From the NCBI GenBank assembly GCA_001412365.1, contig LKUE01000059.1, positions 1-15,297 on the forward strand: a stretch of DNA of 15,297 nucleotides, read 5' to 3'. This DNA is from Desulfuromonas sp. SDB (GTDB lineage: Bacteria > SDB-A). This document shows positions 8,038 through 14,581 of the stretch, in pieces; position 1 is the stretch's first letter, and every line of letters starts with the position of its first letter. Below the pieces are notes generated by a model. The model did not search any database. It was not told the DNA's origin and was given only the letters and a program-made list of their open reading frames with translations. Made by a program: the position numbers and the translations under genes.

Positions 8038-9371
8038 TGAGCAAGGGCAAAACTTTAAAATTTATCTGCAATTCATGTCATACTAAATTATCCAAGTGGT
8101 TTGGGCAATGCCCCCACTGCGGTGTCTGGGATAGCATTGTTGATTATGAACCGGTCAATACTAAAACCACTCTGTCCAGTTTACCCCATCTCCAGGAAGC
8201 TGATTATCACAGAGAACAAAGTTCTAACTCTGAATTTGACCGGGTTATCGGAGGAGGTTTTATAAAAGGTTCTGCATTGCTGTTGAGCGGAGAACCGGGC
8301 ATTGGAAAATCTACTCTAATTCTGCAAATTGCTGCAGGAATTTCTCAGCGGGGATTGAAAGTATTTTATATAAGCGGGGAAGAGAGCTTAAATCAGTTAG
8401 CCCTGCGGACTAAGAGATTAAACCTTGAACATTCGGGAATCCGTTTCTGCACAGGAAACAACATTCAGGAAATCATAAACCAGGCTGAACTTGAACTACC
8501 TCAAGTTTTAGTAATTGATTCGGTGCAGACCATGTTCCATCCCGGGCTGGAAAGTCCTACCGGAAGCGTTAGTCAGGTAAGAAAAATAAGTGAGGATTTA
8601 TGTATCTTTGCCCGGGCGCATAACCTTACTGTTTTTCTCATCGGTCAGGTTACTAAATCCGGTGACTTGGCAGGACCGAGATCATTAGAACATCTGGTTG
8701 ATGTGGTGCTTTCTTTGGAAGGAGACCGCAAGCAGGAATACCGGATACTGAGGGCGGTGAAAAACCGCTATGGATCTACTGATGAAATTGGAGTTTTCAA
8801 GATGGAAACAGACGGCTTAATTGAAGTTCCGGATGCCTCTGAAATCCTTGTCAGCAGGGATAATCCAAACATGCCCCCGGGGGTGGTAAGGGGATCAGTG
8901 CTGGAAGGGAACCGGATGTTTGTGGTTGAAGTTGAAGCGCTCACTGTAAAATCCAAGTTTGGAGTTCCCGCCCGGATTGCCAATGGATTCAATCATCGCC
9001 GGTTAACAATGCTTATAGCGGTGCTGAACAAATGGGGAAAAATGGATTTAGATAATGTTGATGTATATTGCAATATTGCCGGAGGGATTAACATTTCTGA
9101 CCCCGGGCTGGATTTGGCGGTATGTCTGGCTATTTACTCCAGTCTTCACTCCCTAAGTTTACCAGTTGATTTTTTAGCAATGGGAGAAGTGGGGTTGACT
9201 GGAGAGTTGAGGAAAGTGAAAAATATAAATTTAAGAATTAAAGAAGCAAAACGATTAGGCTACCAAAAAATACTCTTACCTGTGGATAGTCAATTAAAAA
9301 ACCATCTACACGCTGAAAATATCGGCAAAGCAATTTTTTTAGCGAGGAAAATAATAAAACATGCTGGATAA
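8037..9371 (+). CDS. radA: DNA repair protein RadA
   Basis: RecA-related ATPase that promotes branch migration during recombinational repair. The 444-residue protein has an N-terminal zinc finger (Cys11, Cys14, Cys25, Cys28), Walker A GEPGIGKST at 85-93 (Lys91), Walker B LVIDSVQT, the RadA-specific KNRYGS motif at 242-247 and a C-terminal Lon-protease-like domain (from about 330; NIAGGINISDPGLDLAV) lacking proteolytic function in the family. ATG overlaps the preceding stop by one base; the end overlaps the next gene by 11. The neighbouring PIN-TRAM and isoprenoid genes echo the radA-yacL-ispD neighbourhood of Firmicutes. Confidence 0.96.
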   Translation: MSKGKTLKFICNSCHTKLSKWFGQCPHCGVWDSIVDYEPVNTKTTLSSLPHLQEADYHREQSSNSEFDRVIGGGFIKGSALLLSGEPGIGKSTLILQIAAGISQRGLKVFYISGEESLNQLALRTKRLNLEHSGIRFCTGNNIQEIINQAELELPQVLVIDSVQTMFHPGLESPTGSVSQVRKISEDLCIFARAHNLTVFLIGQVTKSGDLAGPRSLEHLVDVVLSLEGDRKQEYRILRAVKNRYGSTDEIGVFKMETDGLIEVPDASEILVSRDNPNMPPGVVRGSVLEGNRMFVVEVEALTVKSKFGVPARIANGFNHRRLTMLIAVLNKWGKMDLDNVDVYCNIAGGINISDPGLDLAVCLAIYSSLHSLSLPVDFLAMGEVGLTGELRKVKNINLRIKEAKRLGYQKILLPVDSQLKNHLHAENIGKAIFLARKIIKHAG

Positions 9372-9993
9372 ATTATTCGCCAAAAATATAAAATTAATCT
9401 TATCTCCCTATGTAGTAATAGACGGGAGAATTGTTGACTTACTGCAAAATCTTCCCTTTAAAATGGATGTTCTTGTTTTAAAAAAATGGACCGGTGATTT
9501 TAAAAATTGGATGGACAGTTCTTCTCCATTAAAAAAAGAAGCTCGAAGGGCTTTAACTACCCTGGAGAGGTTGCATAAGTTGAAAAATGTAAATTTAATT
9601 GAAACTGAGGGTATCTTTAAATTTTCATTGCTGCTACGCAAATACCGAAAGAAAGACCGGGTGTATGTTGTAGAGGTAGACAATGAGGTTGACCATTATT
9701 CCCTGCTCTATAAATACAAAACCATAAAGCTAAATTTGCTTTCCGATATTCTTCATAATAAATACTGGATTGGAAAAATAATTCAAGTTCAACCACTTAG
9801 AGAAGAAGACGAATACCTGACTGGTCATTTAAAAGACGGAACCACCTTTTACCTCCCCAAAAAGGGTGTACCGGTGGGAAAAACCTATAGCTGTAAAATT
9901 ACCAGTATAGTCAATTCCCACATGGGCATCACCCTTTACTTAAAGAGGGACAAAATTTACAAGAAAAGAAAATTATGGGATTTACTGCAGTAA
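9361..9993 (+). CDS. YacL-like PIN-TRAM protein with degenerate PIN active site
   Basis: A 210-residue protein recognised by motif order rather than strong identity. Residues about 11-130 look like a PIN nuclease fold: KLILSPYVVIDGRIVDL resembles the YacL KILDTSVIIDGRIADI, residues 52-70 resemble its DSLKRNRGRRGLDIL helix, and VVEVDNEVD at 103-111 resembles VVTNDFNL. Residues about 137-196 look like a TRAM RNA-binding barrel (HLKDGTTFYLPKKGVPVGKTY, then ITSIVNSHMGITLYL). Of the four acidic PIN metal ligands, my alignment gives Ser15, Lys42 and Ser89 in place of the first three, and only Asp107 kept. Nuclease activity is therefore unlikely. The N-terminal membrane helices of YacL are absent. 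AGGA at 9345-9348 precedes the ATG, which overlaps radA by 11 bases. The radA-to-ispDF position supports the assignment. An RNA-binding or regulatory role is inference. Confidence 0.7.
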   Translation: MLDKLFAKNIKLILSPYVVIDGRIVDLLQNLPFKMDVLVLKKWTGDFKNWMDSSSPLKKEARRALTTLERLHKLKNVNLIETEGIFKFSLLLRKYRKKDRVYVVEVDNEVDHYSLLYKYKTIKLNLLSDILHNKYWIGKIIQVQPLREEDEYLTGHLKDGTTFYLPKKGVPVGKTYSCKITSIVNSHMGITLYLKRDKIYKKRKLWDLLQ

Positions 9994-11099
9994 TTGTAGC
10001 AGGGGGAATAGGAACCCGTTTCCAGTCAAATTACCCCAAGCAGCTGAAGTTAATTAAAGCTAAGCCAGTGTGGCAGTGGAGTGTCAGTAAATTCAACCTT
10101 CACCCACAGTGTAACCAGATAATAGTAGTGGTTCCGCAGAAGTGGAAAGATCACTTTGTAAAACCTCCTTTGGTAAAAAAGGATTTTAAAGTAATTATTG
10201 GAGGAGATTTAAGGCAGGATTCGGTGCTGGCTGGTATTTCCATTGCACAGCAGCCCTGGGTAGCCATTCATGATGCAGCCAGACCTTTAATTTCATACAA
10301 TCTCATCCATGAACTCTGGCAAAATACCACGGGAACAGATGCAGTAATCCCTGGCTTACCTCTAAATGAAACCTTAAAAAAGATAAATGAAAATTATGTA
10401 GAAATGACCTTACCCCGGGAAAGTTTATACTCCGTGCAGACTCCCCAGTTTGTTAAAAAAGAACTTTTAATTCAGATTTTAAAAAATTCCAATCAAGTTT
10501 ATACCGACGACGCCGCAGCAATGGAAAGTTCAGGATACCGGGTGAAATTAATTCAGGGAGATCCCAGGAATATTAAAATAACTACTCAACAGGATTTTAA
10601 CATGGCAATAAATTTACTGTCCACCTCATCTAAAGTGGGAATGGGAATAGATTTTCATCGGTTTATAGCCGGGAGGAAACTGATCCTGGGTGGCGTAATT
10701 ATTCCCCATACTCAGGGATTGCTTGGACATTCAGATGCAGATGTCTTAACTCATGCTATAATTGACGCCCTTTTAGGTGCCTGCGGGAAAAAAGATATCG
10801 GCACCTATTTTCCGGATGATGATGATAAATTTAAGGATGCAGACAGTCTGGATTTATTAGCCCAGTCTATGGAAATTTGCAATCAACCCGAAATTGTCAA
10901 TATTGACACAGTGATAATTGCGGAGAAACCCAAATTAAAACCCTGGATAGATAAAATTACTTATAATTTAGCGGATAAGCTGAAAATTGATAATTCCCTT
11001 ATTTCAGTTAAAGCAACTAGCTATGAGGGTTTAGGACCAGAAGGAGAAGGGTTGGGTATTTCTGCGCACGCCCTGGTTCAGGTAATAACTTCTGATTAA
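9975..11099 (+). CDS. ispDF: IspDF: fused MEP cytidylyltransferase / MECDP synthase
   Basis: Bifunctional enzyme for two non-consecutive steps of the MEP isoprenoid pathway. IspD makes CDP-methylerythritol; IspF cyclises CDP-ME 2-phosphate to MECDP. IspD (1-215) has VAGGIGTRF and PKQ (catalytic Arg and Lys), HDAARP, LPRESLYSVQTPQ and NIKITTQQD. IspF (from about 221) has GMGIDFHRF with zinc ligands Asp226 and His228, GLLGHSDAD with the third ligand His252, and KATSYEGLG near the C-terminus. The IspF tail reads LGPEGEGLGI where E. coli has LGFTGRGEGI, so the cavity-lining Arg/Glu pair is replaced by Glu358/Leu360. Length (374) is normal for the fusion. The ATG at 9975 overlaps the PIN-TRAM gene by 19 bases and has only a weak purine-rich site upstream. 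The intermediate enzyme IspE is not in the window. Confidence 0.94.
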   Translation: MGFTAVIVAGGIGTRFQSNYPKQLKLIKAKPVWQWSVSKFNLHPQCNQIIVVVPQKWKDHFVKPPLVKKDFKVIIGGDLRQDSVLAGISIAQQPWVAIHDAARPLISYNLIHELWQNTTGTDAVIPGLPLNETLKKINENYVEMTLPRESLYSVQTPQFVKKELLIQILKNSNQVYTDDAAAMESSGYRVKLIQGDPRNIKITTQQDFNMAINLLSTSSKVGMGIDFHRFIAGRKLILGGVIIPHTQGLLGHSDADVLTHAIIDALLGACGKKDIGTYFPDDDDKFKDADSLDLLAQSMEICNQPEIVNIDTVIIAEKPKLKPWIDKITYNLADKLKIDNSLISVKATSYEGLGPEGEGLGISAHALVQVITSD

Positions 11100-11110
11100 C
11101 CAAAACATTT

Positions 11111-11115
11111 AAGGA
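11111..11115 (+). promoter_or_regulatory. Ribosome binding site that decides the start at 11123
   Basis: AAGGA lies only one base before an ATG at 11117 but seven bases before a second in-frame ATG at 11123. Normal spacing favours the second ATG, which removes the first two residues of the longer reading. Confidence 0.65.
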
Positions 11116-11122
11116 CATGGAA

Positions 11123-11773
11123 ATGAAGATTAAGATAATTTTATTATTAATTTTAATACCGGTGATATTATTTTCCGATCCAGGGATGAAGGAAGAATTT
11201 TCCCTGAAACTGAAAGAGATGGGAATTCCCCCCGATTTGGTGGTATTAATCATCTCCACCCTGCCCATTTTTGAATTGAGGGGGGGGATTCCAGTGGGTT
11301 TACTTACCTTGGATATACCTTGGTGGAGAACAGTCATTGCCGCCATCATCGGCAATATGCTGCCGGTTCCCCTTATTATATTGTTCATCGGACCGCTATC
11401 CCGCTGGTTATCCCGGTGGAAATTATTCAACCGTTTCTTTACCTGGTGGTTTTCCCGAACCAGAAAAAAATCTGCAACAATTGAAAAGTACAGAACCCTC
11501 GGAATAATGTTATTTGTAGCCATTCCTCTGCCGGTAACCGGAGCTTGGACCGGATCTCTGGCTGCTTTTTTAGCAGGAATAAAAATTCATCATGCTCTTT
11601 GGGCTATATTTTTAGGAGTACTGTGCGCAGCAGTAATTGTAACCATAACTACTCTGTTGCTTTCTAAGATAGGCTGGTGGGGAGCCCTGCTTATTGCAAT
11701 TTTTATTTTATCAGTGGTTGGATTTTCTTTCTACAAAGCCCTGGATAAAGATATTGACCAATCAACACAGTAA
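11123..11773 (+). CDS. COG2426 / small multidrug export-family membrane protein
   Basis: Integral membrane protein of the Sm_multidrug_ex family (PF06695, COG2426). The family name reflects an old guess and the substrate is unknown. The protein starts with a hydrophobic helix that may be a signal peptide or first membrane segment (about 1-20). The conserved block LPIFELRGGIPVG follows at about 47-59, then further membrane helices with GNMLPVP, an amphipathic Arg/Trp-rich loop (LSRWLSRWKLFNRFFTWWF), and the second family block IPLPVTGAWTGSLAAFLAG. Two or three more helices end the protein. The repeated P-x-x-G and ELRGG/TGAWTG elements are the family hallmark, giving confidence in the family but not in the function. 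A G8 run at 11280-11287 encodes the Arg-Gly-Gly of ELRGG. The gap after ispDF is 23 bases. The 3' end overlaps the dus start. Confidence 0.85.
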   Translation: MKIKIILLLILIPVILFSDPGMKEEFSLKLKEMGIPPDLVVLIISTLPIFELRGGIPVGLLTLDIPWWRTVIAAIIGNMLPVPLIILFIGPLSRWLSRWKLFNRFFTWWFSRTRKKSATIEKYRTLGIMLFVAIPLPVTGAWTGSLAAFLAGIKIHHALWAIFLGVLCAAVIVTITTLLLSKIGWWGALLIAIFILSVVGFSFYKALDKDIDQSTQ

Positions 11774-12689
11774 AATTCGAATTGAACTTGCCCCCATGGA
11801 TGGAATTACCGATCTGCCCTTCCGGTCAGTATGTAAAAGATACGGGGCAACTCACCTCACCACGGAACTTATACCTGCCATGCCTTTTTTTTTCAATTTA
11901 CCACAGTCAAAGCTTAACAAATTTTGGCTAAAAGCAGAATTTTCACTGCAACAACGCCCCCTGACCATACAATTATTCGGTTCCGACCCCAAACATCTGT
12001 CCAAAGCGGTGAATTTGTTTTCCCGGATGAATCCCGATGCATTTGAATTAAATGCAGGATGCCCCTCTAAAAAGGTAACTAAAAGCAATAGCGGTTCATC
12101 ACTGCTGAAAAATTTACCCAATTTAAAAAATTGTTTAAAATCCATAATGGAAAATACAATTTTACCGGTTTCAGTAAAAATTAGATTGGGATGGGAAAAA
12201 GATATTTCTGAAGAAATTGTCACTGCCCTTCAGGACTTGCCTTTACCTTGCATAAAAGTTCACGGAAGACTGGTCAGGCAAAGATTTAAAGGACAGGCAG
12301 ACTGGTCTTCTATTGCCAATTTGGTCCGGATAAGTAAAATACCTATAATCGGAAATGGAGATATAGACAGCAGAAAAACTGCTAAAACACGTATTGATGA
12401 AACATCAGTTGCAGGAGTACAAATCGGAAGAGCTGCCCGGGGAAATCCCTGGGTCTTTTGTGACCGGAATGTTTCCATCGAGGAAAAACAGGATGTAATA
12501 TTAGATCATACCGGCTTAATGCAGGATTTTTACGGTCAAACCCAAGGAATTATTTTGATGAGAAAACATTTGTTATGGTATTTACGTAATTTTCCCGGAG
12601 CAAGATTACTGAGAGGCAAAGCAGCCAGAGTAGAAAATTATGCAGATGTAAAACTTATCGTAATCAATATTAAAAGAATTAATTATTAA
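11754..12689 (+). CDS. dus: tRNA-dihydrouridine synthase
   Basis: FMN enzyme that reduces uridines in tRNA to dihydrouridine with NADPH. Motifs, counted from a TTG start at 11754 (311 residues): ELAPMDGITDLPFR at 11-24, the catalytic cysteine Cys103 in NAGCPSKKV, KIRLGW at 142-147, VHGR with His170 followed by QRFKGQADW, IGNGDI, and GRAARGNPW at 225-233 (flavin phosphate binding). The C-terminal tRNA-binding helical part contains MRKHLLWYLRNFPGA. The start is uncertain: an ATG at 11694 would overlap the previous gene by 80 bases with a non-family N-terminus. TTG at 11754, with a purine-rich site (GGATAAAG) just upstream, gives the usual beginning before the LAPM strand. It is closest to DusB-like proteins, but the subfamily and target positions are not certain. 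Confidence 0.9.
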   Translation: MTNQHSKIRIELAPMDGITDLPFRSVCKRYGATHLTTELIPAMPFFFNLPQSKLNKFWLKAEFSLQQRPLTIQLFGSDPKHLSKAVNLFSRMNPDAFELNAGCPSKKVTKSNSGSSLLKNLPNLKNCLKSIMENTILPVSVKIRLGWEKDISEEIVTALQDLPLPCIKVHGRLVRQRFKGQADWSSIANLVRISKIPIIGNGDIDSRKTAKTRIDETSVAGVQIGRAARGNPWVFCDRNVSIEEKQDVILDHTGLMQDFYGQTQGIILMRKHLLWYLRNFPGARLLRGKAARVENYADVKLIVINIKRINY

Positions 12690-12715
12690 CTTAATAGCGA
12701 TATTTTAGTTAATAA
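12683..12715 (+). repeat. 9-bp inverted repeat spanning the dus stop codon
   Basis: TTATTAACT (12683-12691) and AGTTAATAA (12707-12715) are perfect reverse complements separated by 15 bases. The stem includes the dus stop codon and is almost all A/T, with no following T-run of note. It could be a weak transcription end signal or mRNA 3'-end structure for the long + strand operon, but does not meet the usual description of an intrinsic terminator. Confidence 0.4.
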
Positions 12716-13225
12716 CCGAAATTATTATTATATTTATATTTGAAATTTCAATATCCATCACTCTTAGAAAAACCCCATTTCATTAAATTATAATTGCAAA
12801 TCATTTAGCAGATAACACCAGCTTAAAATAATTATCCAATTTTATATAAGTTAAATAACACAATATCATATAATAGAAAAGATTGATTGAACAACTAGCA
12901 TAAATCAGCAAATAACTGCATTTATCAAATAAATTCTTTTATTTTTTTTATTTCATTTTTTTAAAATGTAAATTAGATTTAAATAGAATGCAATATAATG
13001 CAATATCTTTATTGTTATTATAACTATTTTTATATAAATTTATTATCTGAAAAATATCATTGATATTATAAAATTTTTATCAATTCACAAGTTAGGAAAA
13101 ATTTTGTCAACAACAGAACCAAATAAAAAAAGCAATTAATCACTAACTTTATCTATCAAATAAATTTATGATCTTCACAAGGGAATTATTAAAAGTATTT
13201 ATTTATACCCAAATTATTGATTTGG
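12690..13225. other. Gene-free AT-rich convergent intergenic region
   Basis: This 536-base spacer lies between the + strand operon (ending with dus) and the - strand surface-protein genes, so both transcripts must stop here. It is extremely AT-rich, much more than the genes on either side. No open frame of useful size, tRNA fold or GC-rich stem-loop was seen. It holds a 10-bp tandem duplication (12987-13006), palindromes TGAAATTTCA (12741-12750) and AATATCA-T-TGATATT (13053-13067), and a 7-bp inverted repeat ATTGATA/TATCAAT (13059-13065, 13078-13084). Confidence 0.75.
12987..13006. repeat. Perfect tandem duplication of a 10-bp unit
   Basis: AATGCAATAT occurs twice head to tail (12987-12996 and 12997-13006) inside the AT-rich spacer. 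Ten bases is close to one helical turn, so a protein binding both copies would sit on the same DNA face. It may equally be a chance slippage product. Confidence 0.6.
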
Positions 13226-14572
13226 TTAACCGTCAGTAATTATTGTAAACTTTCCTTGATATGATCTATTTTCTCCCTCTATCCGGAAAAAGTAAACACC
13301 TCGGTTTAAATTTCTGATTACAAGGCATGTTCTGTTATTTTCTGTTTTGGTGGTGTAACTAGATTCAATTTCTCTACCGGTGACATCGTATAACTTTAAA
13401 GCTAGATCATCAGTTAGTGTCGAGAAGAAGGAAATTTTAACTGAACCGGAAAATAAATATTCAACCATAAATCCGTTGCTATGTACAATTTCAGAATATA
13501 ACTCTTCCTCCACTCCCAGTGCATATCCCGCTGAATCAGTCTTAATAATGTAAAAATCAGCACTTCCCGTCCCATAAGATGTTGTGCTGCCACAGATGAT
13601 AAACCCTCCGTCAGAAGTCTGTTCAACACATCTCCCCACATCAACCCCTCCTCCTCCGTAGGTAACCGTCCACAGCGAATCTCCGTCTGTATTGAATTTT
13701 GTCAGGAATAAATCGTTGTTGCATGAACCTGTCACGACAAATCCCCCGTCACTGCAAGGGGCGACATCACCACACCCTATCCCTGGTCGGGTCCAGATAG
13801 TATCGAGGTTCTCATTGATTTTTACCACTGGACCTGCCCATGATCTATAAACAAAATTTGAATCAGCAAGCATTTCAATATGGGTTACAAAACCGCCTAA
13901 TGAACATAATACACTTTGATGTTGTCCCAATGAGTCAAATTTTTCAACCGAGTAATGTGGATGCCCATCTATTGCAGTTAAATAACATCCATCACTCCCT
14001 TCGACAACAGAACGGAAATCCATATCATCCAAATATGAAAATGATGTCCACAATGAATCGCCATCATCGTTGATTTTAATTATAAAACCATCGTGACATG
14101 CATAAAGAGATGTACGACCAACAATTACATAGCAACTATCACTGGTTTTATCTATATCACGTGGAACATCTAAAATAAAATTTGTATTATAAGAAATAAA
14201 ATATGAGTTTGATTTAACTGAATCTCCGTTTTCATCAACCCATAAAACATATAAAGCCGATGTATCTACAGTATAGTATTTAGTAGTAGCTATTATGTAA
14301 TTATTATTTATGCCTAATTCAATATCTGGGATCATATTATCTATTGAATATTTTTTTGACCAAATGGAATCACCAAATGAATCAATTTTCAACAATTGTA
14401 CTCCAGAATCATTTGTTCCCATTACAATGTAATCTCCATTCTGTAATTGTTTAATCCTGGTGGCATGTTCATTGAATTCTGAAGTCCCATAAACCTTCGA
14501 CCAGGTAATCGTCTGTGTATATATTGTAGAAATCAAGGAAATCAAAATAGATATAAAAATAATTGTTTTCAT
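13226..14572 (-). CDS. Secreted propeller-repeat protein with C-terminal sorting-type domain
   Basis: A 448-residue predicted secreted protein. Residues 1-20 are a signal peptide (Lys then a hydrophobic Ile/Leu/Ser core, likely cleavage after IYTQ or nearby). Residues about 22-352 carry seven degenerate repeats with the core K-x-[DN]-x-x-G-D-[ST]-[IL]-W, centred near residues 62, 112, 166, 211, 251, 292 and 344. They are often followed by a SDGGF-[IV]-[IV]-x-G segment (about 274-282 and 320-328). This is consistent with a beta-propeller or related repeat fold. Residues about 365-448 form a C-terminal beta-sandwich (LALKLYDVTGREI, NLNRGVYFFRIEG, GKFTII) like the type-A sorting or FlgD-like domains of FCB secreted proteins. 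GGGGGAG at 14575-14581 precedes the ATG. It lies nine bases after the stop of the other surface gene. No ligand or enzymatic function can be named. Confidence 0.75.
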   Translation of the reverse strand: MKTIIFISILISLISTIYTQTITWSKVYGTSEFNEHATRIKQLQNGDYIVMGTNDSGVQLLKIDSFGDSIWSKKYSIDNMIPDIELGINNNYIIATTKYYTVDTSALYVLWVDENGDSVKSNSYFISYNTNFILDVPRDIDKTSDSCYVIVGRTSLYACHDGFIIKINDDGDSLWTSFSYLDDMDFRSVVEGSDGCYLTAIDGHPHYSVEKFDSLGQHQSVLCSLGGFVTHIEMLADSNFVYRSWAGPVVKINENLDTIWTRPGIGCGDVAPCSDGGFVVTGSCNNDLFLTKFNTDGDSLWTVTYGGGGVDVGRCVEQTSDGGFIICGSTTSYGTGSADFYIIKTDSAGYALGVEEELYSEIVHSNGFMVEYLFSGSVKISFFSTLTDDLALKLYDVTGREIESSYTTKTENNRTCLVIRNLNRGVYFFRIEGENRSYQGKFTIITDG

Positions 14573-14574
14573 CT

Positions 14575-14581
14575 CTCCCCC
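14575..14581 (-). promoter_or_regulatory. Ribosome binding site of the propeller-repeat gene
   Basis: On the minus strand GGGGGAG lies between the stop of the upstream surface gene and the ATG at 14572. The G-run is about four bases from the start codon, slightly close but serviceable. With only nine bases between the genes, co-transcription is likely. Confidence 0.5.

Noticed and set aside
11017-11523. Minus-strand open frame of 168 codons
   Set aside because: It lies antisense to the ispDF end and the COG2426 gene, has no recognisable domain, and the plus-strand genes fully explain the region.
11852-12223. Minus-strand open frame of 123 codons
   Set aside because: It is antisense to the dus catalytic domain, whose motifs are clear; the composition looks like a shadow.
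11694-12689. Longer reading of dus from the ATG at 11694
   Set aside because: It would overlap the upstream gene by 80 bases and add an N-terminus that is just a frame-shifted reading of a membrane helix. The TTG at 11754 fits the family start better.
12690-13225. CRISPR array, tRNA or insertion-sequence remnant in the spacer
   Set aside because: No regularly spaced repeats beyond one 10-bp duplication, no cloverleaf-like GC stems, and no transposase fragment or terminal repeats around it.
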